NCBI GenBank assembly: GCA_902793195.1
Contig: CADBCS010000003.1
Span: 1-64,000 of the forward strand
Length of the DNA stretch: 64,000 bases
Source of the DNA: an uncultured Coriobacteriaceae bacterium
Lineage (GTDB): Bacteria > Actinomycetota > Coriobacteriia > Coriobacteriales > Atopobiaceae
Direction: 5' to 3'
Below are positions 25,994-34,695 of this stretch, piece by piece. Numbering within the stretch: position 1 is the stretch's first letter; every line of letters starts with the position of its first letter. The notes under the pieces were generated by a model, which did no database searches, was not told the DNA's origin, and saw only the letters and a list, made by a program, of their open reading frames with translations. The translations under genes and the position numbers were made by a program.

Positions 25994-26560
25994 CTATTGA
26001 GACTCGTATTGCTCCAACGTTTGGGAAAGCCTCTTCACGGCCTCGTCGAGGTCGTCGTTGACTATGCGAACGTCGTACGTGTCCGCACAGGCAAGCTCCC
26101 GACGAGCGGTCTTGAGCCTGATGGCAATGGACTCGGCCGTCTCGGTCCCCCTACCTTCCAAACGACTCACGAGCACATCCCAGGAGGGGGGCTCTATAAA
26201 GATGCGCACGCAATCGGGATAGACCTCATGTACGTTGTTGCCACCTTGCATGTCTATCTCTAATAGTACGGACTCGCCACGCGACAGACAACCGTCCACC
26301 TCACTGCGAAGCGTACCATACCGGTGGTTGTGGACCTGTGCCCACTCCAAGAAGTCGCCACGGGCAATGCAATCTGAGAACTCCTCGTCTGTGAGGAAGT
26401 GATACGACACGCCGTCGACCTCACCAGGTCTTGGCTTGCGCGTCGTGGCAGAGACTGGCAGGCCAAGCGTGGGACGCTTGCTGCGCACATGCGCGACAAG
26501 CGTCCCCTTGCCTACGCCAGCAGGCCCAGAAACAACAAAGAGTCGAGGTCGGCGCGCCAC
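25994..26560 (-). CDS. gmk: Guanylate kinase
   Basis: Phosphorylates GMP to GDP. The 188-residue protein has the P-loop SGPAGVGKGT (11-20), the GMP-binding SATTRKPRPGEVDGVSYHF and a lid domain. The start is a GTG at 26560 that shares one base with the mihF stop (TAGTG); no strong ribosome-binding site is visible, so coupling to mihF is likely. The open frame continues far upstream inside mihF in another frame and is not coding. Confidence 0.94.
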   Translation of the reverse strand: MARRPRLFVVSGPAGVGKGTLVAHVRSKRPTLGLPVSATTRKPRPGEVDGVSYHFLTDEEFSDCIARGDFLEWAQVHNHRYGTLRSEVDGCLSRGESVLLEIDMQGGNNVHEVYPDCVRIFIEPPSWDVLVSRLEGRGTETAESIAIRLKTARRELACADTYDVRIVNDDLDEAVKRLSQTLEQYESQ

Positions 26561-26868
26561 TATTTCGAGAGGGTCTCGAGGAGCAGCTCGCGCTGACGGG
26601 CTCCGAGGCCCTTTACACGACGAGAGGGCGAAATGCCCAACTCTTCCATGACCTTGTTCGCCTTGGCCTTGCCATAGCCAGGCAGCGACTCGATAAGAGC
26701 GGAAACCTTCATGCGGTTTGCGATTGGGTCGTCGGAATCCAGAACCTCCTCGAGCGTGACCTTGCCGGACTTGATGTTGTCGCGAAGTTCGGCGCGGGCA
26801 TGACGCGCGGCTGCAGCCTTCTCGAGCGCGGCCTTGCGCTGCTCGTCGGTAAGCTGAGGTAATGGCAT
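26560..26868 (-). CDS. mihF: Actinobacterial integration host factor (mIHF)
   Basis: A 102-residue nucleoid-associated DNA-binding protein of the actinobacterial IHF family, unrelated to enterobacterial IHF. The C-terminal half has the helix-two-turn-helix-like stretch LPGYGKAKANKVMEELGI and the closing GARQRELLLETL. The start ATG at 26868 has TTTGGAGGAACT upstream. It precedes gmk and rpoZ with pyrF 216 bases upstream, the gene order typical of actinobacteria. Confidence 0.9.
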   Translation of the reverse strand: MPLPQLTDEQRKAALEKAAAARHARAELRDNIKSGKVTLEEVLDSDDPIANRMKVSALIESLPGYGKAKANKVMEELGISPSRRVKGLGARQRELLLETLSK

Positions 26869-27084
26869 AGTTCCTCCAAACACAGTTGAACGATAGTGCG
26901 CGCACTTCCGAGGAACCCTCAATGGGCTCTTACTGCAAAAGTGCATAGACATAGTGGGGCATCAGCTGCTATTTTACAACCATTAAGCACCCTGTTACCA
27001 GCAATCACACACTCTTCCTTCACATTCGCCAGGAAATGTTTGATGGATTAAGAGCGATCGCGGGCATATTCCACACGCTCCGCG

Positions 27085-27813
27085 CTAGGCCATCAGCTCT
27101 GCGACGATGTCCTCAAATGCCTGCACGGGATCGGCGGCCTTCGTGATGGGTCGGCCCACGACCAGTTTTGATGCCCCCGCAGCGATGGCCGCCGCGGGAG
27201 TGGAGACCCGTCGCTGATCACCGAGGTCGGCTCCTGCAGGACGAATTCCAGGTGTCACGATGATGGCATCCTCGCCCAGCAGCGCACGCATGGACGCGGC
27301 CTCCTGGGGTGAGCACACGAGTCCGTCGGATCCAGCGCCAACTGCCAACGTCGCGAGCCGCGACACCTCGTCGGCAACGGAACTGGCGACGCCAATCGAC
27401 TCGAGCGCCTCCTGATCCATGCTCGTGAGCACCGATATTGCGATGAGCTGCGTTCTGGAACCGCCACGCCTCTCGCTGCTCGCCGCGCGTTCAACGCCCG
27501 CGCGTGCACCCGCGATCATGGCTGCTCCGCCAAGGCCATGGATGGACAGGATGTCGGCACCTACCAAAGACGCCGCCTCGGCGGCTCCCTCGATCTGGAA
27601 GGGAATGTCATGCAGCTTGAGGTCCAAAAAGACCTTGTATCCCATAGCACGCATCTTGTCCACGATCGAAGGACCGCAGGCATAGTAGAGCGTCATGCCC
27701 ACCTTTACCCACACGGCCTTTCCCGAAAGACGCTCGCATAGTTCCAGGGCCTCTTGCTCGCCCATGTCCAGGGCAATGATGACGGCATCGCGTGCCTGCT
27801 GCTCTGTTAGCAT
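27085..27813 (-). CDS. pyrF: Orotidine 5'-phosphate decarboxylase
   Basis: Final step of UMP synthesis (OMP to UMP). The 242-residue TIM-barrel protein has the catalytic motif FLDLKLHDIP and the phosphate-binding GIRPAG and VVGRPITKA. The start ATG at 27813 overlaps the pyrD stop by 7 bases; the frame extends further upstream through pyrD. It is the last gene of the pyrR-B-C-K-D-F operon. Confidence 0.94.
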   Translation of the reverse strand: MLTEQQARDAVIIALDMGEQEALELCERLSGKAVWVKVGMTLYYACGPSIVDKMRAMGYKVFLDLKLHDIPFQIEGAAEAASLVGADILSIHGLGGAAMIAGARAGVERAASSERRGGSRTQLIAISVLTSMDQEALESIGVASSVADEVSRLATLAVGAGSDGLVCSPQEAASMRALLGEDAIIVTPGIRPAGADLGDQRRVSTPAAAIAAGASKLVVGRPITKAADPVQAFEDIVAELMA

Positions 27814-28736
27814 TCGAAAGCTCCAATCAGTTCCGTGATCGATTTGACGCCCTGCTCGGACGCCCATTCCCCGAGTTCTTCCACCACACGGCTTGCGGCC
27901 ATGGGGTCTGTGAGATTTGCCGTGCCCACCGACACCGCGGTCGCACCGGCAAGAATCATCTCGGCCGCGTCGACGCCCGAGGTTATGCCACCGATCCCGC
28001 ATATGGGGACCGAAACCGCCTGTGCGCACTCCCATACCATGCGCACCGCAATGGCATGTATCGCAGGGCCGGAGACACCGGCAGTGGGTCGGGCAACCTT
28101 GCTCCTTCGCGTTCGTACGTCTATCGCCATCCCCGGTATCGTGTTTATGAGCGAAAGGGCATCGGCCCCTTCCGCCTCCAGCGCACGACCAATCTCCGCG
28201 ACGTCATGTGGCGCCATCTTCACAACCAGCGGCCGATCCGTGAGTGGCCTCACGGCACGCATGACCGCTGCGGCATCCGCCGGGGTTCCGCCCATTGCGG
28301 CACCACCCTTGGCGATGTTGGGACAGCTGATGTTTATCTCGAAACCCGATGCAAATGGAGCAAGCTCGTCGAAGAGCTCCAAGGCCATGCGGTACTCGTC
28401 TATCGAATGTCCAGCGACCTGGCAGATCACCGCACACCCACGGGCGCGCAGGCTCTGCAAGTAGTCACCATACGTCTTTACGAACATATGAACGCCAGGG
28501 TTTTGCAATCCCACGGAGTTCATCATCGACGAGGGCAGCTCGGCAAGACGCGGTGCGGCATTTCCCGGCCATGGCTCCGCGGCAACTCCCTTGCAGGTGA
28601 TGGCACCAAGCGTGGTCCCCACATCATAGAACCCCTCGAACTGCAGCCCGTTGCCAAAGGTGCCCGAAGCCGTGTTCACGGGATTGCGCATGGAGATGCC
28701 ACCCAAGTCGACGGTCATGTTCGGTTTGCCTACCAT
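27807..28736 (-). CDS. pyrD: Dihydroorotate dehydrogenase, class 1B catalytic subunit
   Basis: Oxidises dihydroorotate to orotate with FMN. The 309-residue cytoplasmic enzyme has the active-site Cys in NISCPN and the FMN-binding GIGGI...GAT region. It pairs with PyrK, encoded directly upstream with a 7-base overlap, to pass electrons to NAD. The ATG at 28736 has GGAGGG 5 bases upstream. Confidence 0.94.
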   Translation of the reverse strand: MVGKPNMTVDLGGISMRNPVNTASGTFGNGLQFEGFYDVGTTLGAITCKGVAAEPWPGNAAPRLAELPSSMMNSVGLQNPGVHMFVKTYGDYLQSLRARGCAVICQVAGHSIDEYRMALELFDELAPFASGFEINISCPNIAKGGAAMGGTPADAAAVMRAVRPLTDRPLVVKMAPHDVAEIGRALEAEGADALSLINTIPGMAIDVRTRRSKVARPTAGVSGPAIHAIAVRMVWECAQAVSVPICGIGGITSGVDAAEMILAGATAVSVGTANLTDPMAASRVVEELGEWASEQGVKSITELIGAFEC

Positions 28737-29551
28737 TGGACCCTCCTCGCATCGAACACCGGACCATCGGTGCAGCAGAGCGCATTGCTGCCATCGACCA
28801 TCAATACGTTGCAGCAGCTGCAGGCGCCAAACCCACAGCCCATCATGCGCTCGAGCGACGCCTGGCAGGCAATGTCGCGCGCGAGGGAGAGCTTTGCCAC
28901 ACCCGCCATCATCATGTTGGGACCACAGGTGTACACCTGCGCATAGGGATGCTCGGCGAGCATGTCCTCCATTGCCTGCGTCACGAACCCACGCATCCCG
29001 AGCGAACCGTCATCGGTCGTAACGATGACGTTTCTCGCACAGTCGCACTTGTGGTGCAATGGCATGGAGCGTAGCTCATCGATGTAGTCCATGCAATGGC
29101 GTCCAGCGGTCTGGGCACCCACGATTGCGTCGAAACCCACTCCCGCATCGCACAGAAGACCCGCACAGGCAACGATGGGAGGCAGTCCCACACCACCCGC
29201 GACCAAAAGCGCGCGGCCGCCTTCTTGTGGCAGCTTCCAACCATTGCCACATGGGCCGACCATAGTGGAGCGATCTGAGGGGCGCATTCGTGCCAGACGC
29301 GCAGTGCCCTCGCCAACGATGGCATACACGATCTCCAGCGTCTGCTCTCTGGCGTCCGCATGCGCGAACGAAAGAGGAATCCTCAGTATGTGCGACCCAT
29401 CGTTGGGCACCTCCACCTGCACGAACTGCCCAGGCTCCAAGCGCCTTGCGAGCGGCGTGTTGCAGCGGAGCCTCCACAGACCATCCGCTATCCGCTCGTT
29501 GTCGAGCACCACGAACTCACTCAGGGTCGTCTTTGGCACAGCCACGCTCAC
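28730..29551 (-). CDS. pyrK: Dihydroorotate dehydrogenase electron-transfer subunit
   Basis: FAD and 2Fe-2S subunit coupling PyrD to NAD. The 273-residue protein has the FAD motif RIPLSFA, the NAD-binding AGGVGLPP and a C-terminal cysteine cluster CGFGACSCCN...CC for the iron-sulfur centre. It starts at a GTG (29551) overlapping the pyrC stop as GTGA. Confidence 0.93.
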   Translation of the reverse strand: MSVAVPKTTLSEFVVLDNERIADGLWRLRCNTPLARRLEPGQFVQVEVPNDGSHILRIPLSFAHADAREQTLEIVYAIVGEGTARLARMRPSDRSTMVGPCGNGWKLPQEGGRALLVAGGVGLPPIVACAGLLCDAGVGFDAIVGAQTAGRHCMDYIDELRSMPLHHKCDCARNVIVTTDDGSLGMRGFVTQAMEDMLAEHPYAQVYTCGPNMMMAGVAKLSLARDIACQASLERMMGCGFGACSCCNVLMVDGSNALCCTDGPVFDARRVQW

Positions 29552-30843
29552 GGAGCCATCACCTCACCATCGACGAGCACACGCTTTCCGTCCACGAAGA
29601 CATCCGAGGCGCATCCCTTGAGCGTAAGACCCATGAACGCCGAGTTCTTGGACTTGCTCTGCAGGTAATCGGGAGTGACATGCACCACGCGCGTGGGGTC
29701 TATGAGCGTCAGGTCCGCCGCCGAGCCTTCGGCTATGCGTACGGGCTCGAGGCGCAGGATGCGGCGGGGGTTGATGGCCATAAGCTCCACCAGACGTCCC
29801 CAGCTCATCCTCTCGGGAATGACGAAGTTGGCGAGCATGAGCGGGAGCGAGGTCTCCAGACCCACGCAGCCAAAGTAGGCAATCTCCCACTCGCAATCCT
29901 TCTCGTGTGCCGCATGCGGCGCATGGTCGGTCACGATGCAGTCGATGGTGCCATCCAGCACCCCCTCGCGCATGGCGGCGGCATCGGCAGAGGTTCGCAG
30001 CGGGGGATTCATCTTGAGGTTGGTGTCGTACGCGTCCGAAATGTCATCCTCGCACAGGAACAGGTGGTGAGGAGTGACCTCGCATGTTACCGCCAGACCC
30101 TCCTGCTTTGCGCGCCGCACGTACTCCAAGCCCTTTGCCGTGGAGATGTGGCACACGTGAAAATCGCAACCCGTGAGTCGCGCGAGCTCGATGTCGCGCA
30201 GAATCTCGAGCTCCTCTCCCAACGCCGGCCAGCCAAACATGCCCAGTCGCGTGCTCGCCCTTCCCTCGTTGATAACTCCGTTCGTGGTGAGGCTCTCCAC
30301 CTCGCAGTGCGCGCACACCACCTTGTCGAACTGGCTCACGTACTCCATGCAGGTACGCATCATACCTGCACTCTGGACGCCGTGACCGTCATCCGAGAAG
30401 GCGCTGGCCCCCTCCACCACCATGTCACCTATCTCGGCAAGGGCTTCCCCCTTCTGTTCCACCGTGAGCGCTCCCATCGGTCTCACATGGCACAGCCCGA
30501 CGGCCTTTGCCTGGTCGACCTGATAGCGAATCTCGGCACCGGAGTCTGTCACCGGCGACGTGTTGGGCATGGTGGCAACATCGGTAAAGCCCCCATGCAC
30601 GGCCGCACGCGATCCCGTCGCAATGGTCTCCTTGTACTCGAAGCCAGGATCGCGAAAATGCACGTGCATGTCCACAAGACCCGGAACAAGGTATTTTCCG
30701 GCACCGTCCACCACCTCGGCGCCCTCCGCATCGAGACTCGCTCCCACCTTGACGATGTGGCCGTCCTTTATCAGGACGTCGCACACCCCGTCGACTCCTA
30801 CCTGGGGGTCGACTACATGTGCACCGCTAATCAGATATGCCAT
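29548..30843 (-). CDS. pyrC: Dihydroorotase, class I
   Basis: Cyclises carbamoyl aspartate to dihydroorotate. The 431-residue metal enzyme has the zinc motif DMHVHFRDPG, FSDDG in place of a carboxylated Lys (Aquifex-like type), and the catalytic Asp in TDHAPHA. The start ATG at 30843 lies 17 bases inside the end of pyrB, with GGGAGGAG upstream. Confidence 0.94.
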   Translation of the reverse strand: MAYLISGAHVVDPQVGVDGVCDVLIKDGHIVKVGASLDAEGAEVVDGAGKYLVPGLVDMHVHFRDPGFEYKETIATGSRAAVHGGFTDVATMPNTSPVTDSGAEIRYQVDQAKAVGLCHVRPMGALTVEQKGEALAEIGDMVVEGASAFSDDGHGVQSAGMMRTCMEYVSQFDKVVCAHCEVESLTTNGVINEGRASTRLGMFGWPALGEELEILRDIELARLTGCDFHVCHISTAKGLEYVRRAKQEGLAVTCEVTPHHLFLCEDDISDAYDTNLKMNPPLRTSADAAAMREGVLDGTIDCIVTDHAPHAAHEKDCEWEIAYFGCVGLETSLPLMLANFVIPERMSWGRLVELMAINPRRILRLEPVRIAEGSAADLTLIDPTRVVHVTPDYLQSKSKNSAFMGLTLKGCASDVFVDGKRVLVDGEVMAP

Positions 30844-31765
30844 CGTTTTCTCCTCCCAGCAACAGATACATCTCGGCCATGCGTGTGGCCACGCCAGCGG
30901 TCACCTGATCGAGAATGCGCGAGCGCGCGCAGTCGGCAACCTCGGTGTTTATCTCCATGCCACGGTTCATGGGACCCGGGTGACATATGATCGTCTTTTC
31001 CTTCATCATCTTCTCGCGTCGCACGTCAAGGCCATAGAGTCGGTTGTACTCCCTCTTGCTCGGAATCGCGGCTCCCTCCATGCGCTCAAGCTGTACGCGC
31101 AGCATGTACACCACGTCCATGTCGGGCAGGATGGAATCCAAATCCGACGTCTGGGGACAGCCGTAGTACGTGGGGTCGTCAACCAGGAACGTGGGAGGGC
31201 CGACCAGCGTGACGTTCGCCCCCATGGTGGTGAGTGCGGGTGCCAAGGAGCCACATACCCTGCTATGTGCCAAGTCACCCACAATGGCGACGTTGAGGCC
31301 GTCAAGGTGACCAAAGTGCTCGCGAATGGTGTACAGGTCGAGCATGGCCTGCGTGGGATGCTGATGCTTGCCGTCGCCGGCGTTTATCACAATTGCGTCG
31401 GTGTTCTCGGTAACCTTCTTGGGCGTGCCCGCGAGCCGCGCCCTCACCACGAACATGTCCACGTTCATGGCGTCTATCGTCTGGATGGTATCTGCCAAGC
31501 TCTCGCCCTTTACCACCGAACTCGTGGATCCACCCATGTTAAGCGTGTCGGCGGAGAGTCGCTTCTCAGCGAGCTCGAACGAGCTGCGCGTGCGCGTCGA
31601 TGGCTCGAGGAAGAGGTTGACGATGGTCCGGCCGCGAAGAGCAGGTACCTTCTTGATCCCCCTGCGTGCGTTTATCTCGGCAAACGACCGGGCGGTATCA
31701 AGAATCTGCGTGATGTCATCGGCCGTGAGGCTCGTGGTATCGAGCAGGTGCCTTACCGAAAGCAT
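30827..31765 (-). CDS. pyrB: Aspartate carbamoyltransferase catalytic subunit
   Basis: Condenses carbamoyl phosphate with aspartate. The 312-residue protein has the carbamoyl-phosphate motif EPSTRTRSSFE and the HPTQ motif. No pyrI regulatory subunit is present, as in Gram-positives. The start ATG at 31765 has GGGGAGG 8 bases upstream; the pyrR stop lies 14 bases before it. Confidence 0.94.
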   Translation of the reverse strand: MLSVRHLLDTTSLTADDITQILDTARSFAEINARRGIKKVPALRGRTIVNLFLEPSTRTRSSFELAEKRLSADTLNMGGSTSSVVKGESLADTIQTIDAMNVDMFVVRARLAGTPKKVTENTDAIVINAGDGKHQHPTQAMLDLYTIREHFGHLDGLNVAIVGDLAHSRVCGSLAPALTTMGANVTLVGPPTFLVDDPTYYGCPQTSDLDSILPDMDVVYMLRVQLERMEGAAIPSKREYNRLYGLDVRREKMMKEKTIICHPGPMNRGMEINTEVADCARSRILDQVTAGVATRMAEMYLLLGGENDGISD

Positions 31766-31779
31766 GCTGTTATCCTCCC

Positions 31780-32328
31780 CTACTCGTCCCGGTTCCAAAT
31801 GGTCACGGAGTTCTCTCCGTCCATTTCCTTTATGTGCACGCGTACGGCCTCGTTTCTCGAGGATGGCACGTTCTTGCCCACGTAGTCTGCGCGGATGGGC
31901 AGCTCTCTGTGCCCGCGGTCGATCATCACGGCGAGCTGAACGGTGCGGGGCCGCCCCAAGTCCATAAGCGCATCGAGCGCCGAGCGCACGGTACGACCCG
32001 TGTAGAGCACGTCGTCAACCAACACGATGTCGCGGCGGCTTATGTCGAAGGGAATGTTGGTCGCATGGAGCACGGGCGCGATCGAACGCGAGATGTCGTC
32101 CCTATAAAAGCTGATGTCGAGCTTGCCCACGGGCGGGCACTGGCCCTCGATCTCGCCAATCTGCTTGCTCAGTATTTCCGCCAGGGGAACTCCCCTGCTC
32201 ACGATGCCCACAACACAAAGGTTCTCTGCGCCCTCGTTTCGCTCGAGTATCTCATGCGCGATACGCATGACGGCACGACGCATGGCATCCCCATCCATTA
32301 TGGTGGCCTTGGGCCCAAACTGTTCCAT
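31780..32328 (-). CDS. pyrR: Pyrimidine operon regulator/uracil phosphoribosyltransferase PyrR
   Basis: RNA-binding regulator of pyr genes that responds to UMP and may retain uracil phosphoribosyltransferase activity. The 182-residue protein has the PRPP loop VLVDDVLYTGRTVRSA. The start ATG at 32328 follows GGGAGGAG. A terminator hairpin ends 15 bases before the ATG, suiting attenuation of the whole operon. It heads pyrB-C-K-D-F. Confidence 0.93.
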   Translation of the reverse strand: MEQFGPKATIMDGDAMRRAVMRIAHEILERNEGAENLCVVGIVSRGVPLAEILSKQIGEIEGQCPPVGKLDISFYRDDISRSIAPVLHATNIPFDISRRDIVLVDDVLYTGRTVRSALDALMDLGRPRTVQLAVMIDRGHRELPIRADYVGKNVPSSRNEAVRVHIKEMDGENSVTIWNRDE

Positions 32329-32343
32329 GTGGCTCCTCCCAAC

Positions 32344-32374
32344 AAAAAAGACACCTGCGCATGGCACAGGTGTC
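32344..32374 (-). terminator. Rho-independent terminator directly before pyrR, possible pyr attenuator
   Basis: GACACCTG pairs with CAGGTGTC (8 bp, 9-base loop) and is followed on the minus strand by six U residues and a G. The U run ends 15 bases upstream of the pyrR ATG. It is either the terminator of the upstream glycosyltransferase gene or the regulated terminator of the pyr leader. Confidence 0.7.
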
Positions 32375-32431
32375 GAAAGCATTAATCACAATCCTTGCCG
32401 GCATCCCGTACCGCGCTTAAAGGCAAGAATC

Positions 32432-32440
32432 ATTGTAACA
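32432..32440 (-). promoter_or_regulatory. Possible extended -10 promoter of the pyr operon
   Basis: TGTTACAAT on the minus strand is an extended -10 (TGn plus TACAAT) about 60 bases upstream of the terminator hairpin and 104 bases before pyrR. No good -35 is visible. If used, the transcript would contain the hairpin as a leader element. Confidence 0.4.
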
Positions 32441-32470
32441 GAAGAAGCCTATCTCGCTCCGTCGTGACCC

Positions 32471-33592
32471 TCACGACACGTAGTCGGCGCTTCGCTTGTC
32501 CTGACGGTCTCTCCGCTCGAGGTAGACCCCGGTCCTCACCAAGGCAAAACCCATGCCGTTCGTGGCAATGGAATACCCAAACTCCGAGAACAGCGCCTTG
32601 GCATAGCCCATGCCAGAGATTGCGGGAACCTCGCGACGCGGGAGTTCGAAAGCCAACCTTCGCAACTGGGGCGACACATTCTCCAACGCGAGGATGTCGT
32701 CTGGCCGCATGCGCGAAAACACAGACTCGAGCATCCCGTGCAGCTCTTCGTCATCCAGAGCCCCCCGACCAATCGCTTCGCCCGCATACCTAAAACCGAT
32801 TACGGTGAGCGCGCGACGTATGCCATCGTCCTCGGGGCACAAACGATCGACCACGTCCGCCATGTCGTGCCACCGTTTCAGGGAGAGCTTGAGCACGCGC
32901 GTGGCAGATGAGGAGCCCGGGAGGTCCTCCCTATAGCAGTAGTATGGCCTGTCGAGATATACGATGGATTGCGCCTGGCACATGGTCTCGAACAGGAACG
33001 GGTTGTCCACCCAACCGGCGCCGGGCACCTCGCGCATGCGTATGCCTCGCTCACGCAGGAACGCCGCCTTGTACAGGGCCGACCAGATGGACGGATGGTG
33101 CTGAACGAGCCTGGGGCACTCCGAGAGCGTGAACGGCTGATGATCCACCTCGATGCGGTGGTAGTACGAGCAGTGCAGGAGCCGTTCGCGAGACGTGGTG
33201 GGCATCCACACGCGCCAATAGGGAGTCTTTACGATGTCGGGCAGCGCCCCCTTCTCAAAGCTGAGGGCATACTCGAACAGGTCGTCGTACATATGGGGCA
33301 GCACCCAGTCATCAGGCTCGAGTATGGCAACGTATGTGCCCCGTACCTCGTCGAACCCCCGGTTGACGGTGGCGCCATAGCCCTGATTCTGCTTGTCGAT
33401 TATGCGAATGCGGGAATCTCGCTGGGCATGTTCGCGCATGATGCTCAGCGAGTCGTCTGTCGATCCGTCGTTGAGCACTATGATCTCGATGCCGTGGCGG
33501 CTGTTCTGCTCTGCAGACGTGAGCGCCTGATCCAAGAAGCGCTCGGTGTTATAGCACGGGATTACGACCGAGACATCAATCCGTTCGCCCAT
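32471..33592 (-). CDS. Family 2 glycosyltransferase
   Basis: A 373-residue GT-A enzyme with VSVVIPCYN at the N-terminus, the nucleotide-sugar motifs LNDGSTDDS and EPDDW, and a variable C-terminal half of about 150 residues. No membrane helix is seen, so it probably acts at the cytoplasmic face. The start ATG at 33592 lies 2 bases after the ABC ATPase stop. Together with the transporter it is likely to build a cell-wall glycan or teichoic-acid-type polymer; donor and acceptor are unknown. Confidence 0.85.
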   Translation of the reverse strand: MGERIDVSVVIPCYNTERFLDQALTSAEQNSRHGIEIIVLNDGSTDDSLSIMREHAQRDSRIRIIDKQNQGYGATVNRGFDEVRGTYVAILEPDDWVLPHMYDDLFEYALSFEKGALPDIVKTPYWRVWMPTTSRERLLHCSYYHRIEVDHQPFTLSECPRLVQHHPSIWSALYKAAFLRERGIRMREVPGAGWVDNPFLFETMCQAQSIVYLDRPYYCYREDLPGSSSATRVLKLSLKRWHDMADVVDRLCPEDDGIRRALTVIGFRYAGEAIGRGALDDEELHGMLESVFSRMRPDDILALENVSPQLRRLAFELPRREVPAISGMGYAKALFSEFGYSIATNGMGFALVRTGVYLERRDRQDKRSADYVS

Positions 33593-33594
33593 GA

Positions 33595-34683
33595 TTATGC
33601 CCCCAGATTCCGGTATGCCGCGCACACATCGTCGGTTGGACCAAGCATGCGTTGCTTGCCCTTCTCGATCCAGCACACACGGTCGCACATGCGCTCCACC
33701 AAATCCATGGAATGACTCACCAGAAGTACCGTCACGTTTCCAGACCCAATGAGTTCCTGGATGCGCCGCTCGCACTTTTGCTGGAACAAGAAGTCGCCCA
33801 CCGAGAGGGTCTCGTCCACAATGAGGATATCGGGCTCGGCAGCCGTTGCGATCGCAAAGGCGATGCGTGCCACCATTCCAGACGAGTAGTTCTTGAGCGG
33901 AAGGTCAAGGAAGTCCTGCAACTCGGCAAACTCCACGATGTCATTGAAGTGCCTGTCGATAAATTCCTTGCGATACCCCAGCAACGCACCATTGAGGTAG
34001 ATGTTCTCCTTTGCGGTGAGGTCGATGTCAAAGCCAGCGCCCAGCTCGATGAGCGGCGCGATCGATCCGACCACCGTACACGTGCCCTCACTCGCCTCGA
34101 GCACACCTGCGATTATCTTGAGCATGGTGGATTTGCCGGACCCGTTGGTACCGACCAATCCAAACGCCTCCCCCTTGCGCACCGTAAACGAAATGTGGTC
34201 CAACGCGCGAAACGGCTTGAAGGTGAGCTCGCGCCTTGCGGCGGCGATAAAGTACTCCTTGAGCGAGTTGTACTGCTCGGAGGCCATGTTGAAGATCATG
34301 GACACGTCGTCTACTTTGATCACCGTCTCAACGGACTCGTCGGGTATTTCTGGACGGGTGAAGTCGTCCTCGATCACATCGCCGATGTTGGCCCACAAAC
34401 CCACCGTCTGCGTATAGCCGGTCTCGTCGTCAACGTCGGCGCTCAGGTAGAAGCGTCCGTCATGGGGAGGGATAAAGGAGAAGGTGGAAAACACCTGCCT
34501 TCTGGTGTCTCCGGATGCGGTGCCATATCGACTCTTCCACTTGTACACGTAGTGGGGTTTTCCGGGAAAGTCACCCTTGATCTCGATGCAGAGGTCTACG
34601 TACCCGTCCTCCTCCAAGGGCTCGTAGTTGAGACTCGCAATTGGGGTCCAAACGTGTCGTTCTTCGTCCTGCGGGTTTGCCAT
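33595..34683 (-). CDS. ABC transporter ATPase for polysaccharide/teichoic acid export, with N-terminal extra domain
   Basis: A 362-residue ATPase of the TagH/Wzt group. Walker A is GTNGSGKST (178-186), the signature reads NYSSGM, and Walker B is ILIVDETLS, followed by a switch His in VSHS. Unusually, about 115 residues of beta-rich, aromatic sequence precede the ATPase, while the C-terminus ends soon after the ATPase core. In Wzt the glycan-recognition domain is C-terminal, so this may be a relocated or unrelated recognition module. The permease gene ends 12 bases upstream. Export of a lipid-linked glycan is inferred. Confidence 0.85.
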   Translation of the reverse strand: MANPQDEERHVWTPIASLNYEPLEEDGYVDLCIEIKGDFPGKPHYVYKWKSRYGTASGDTRRQVFSTFSFIPPHDGRFYLSADVDDETGYTQTVGLWANIGDVIEDDFTRPEIPDESVETVIKVDDVSMIFNMASEQYNSLKEYFIAAARRELTFKPFRALDHISFTVRKGEAFGLVGTNGSGKSTMLKIIAGVLEASEGTCTVVGSIAPLIELGAGFDIDLTAKENIYLNGALLGYRKEFIDRHFNDIVEFAELQDFLDLPLKNYSSGMVARIAFAIATAAEPDILIVDETLSVGDFLFQQKCERRIQELIGSGNVTVLLVSHSMDLVERMCDRVCWIEKGKQRMLGPTDDVCAAYRNLGA

Positions 34684-34695
34684 ATTCCTCAGCCC

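Noticed and set aside
32440..32460. AGATAGGCT resembling part of the PyrR-binding RNA consensus
   Set aside because: The match is partial and lies upstream of the likely transcription start, so it may not be transcribed with pyrR.
32458..32480. Short inverted repeat GTCGTGA-CCC-TCACGAC at the glycosyltransferase stop
   Set aside because: The stem is only 7 bp with a 3-base loop and no U run; the stronger terminator lies about 100 bases downstream.
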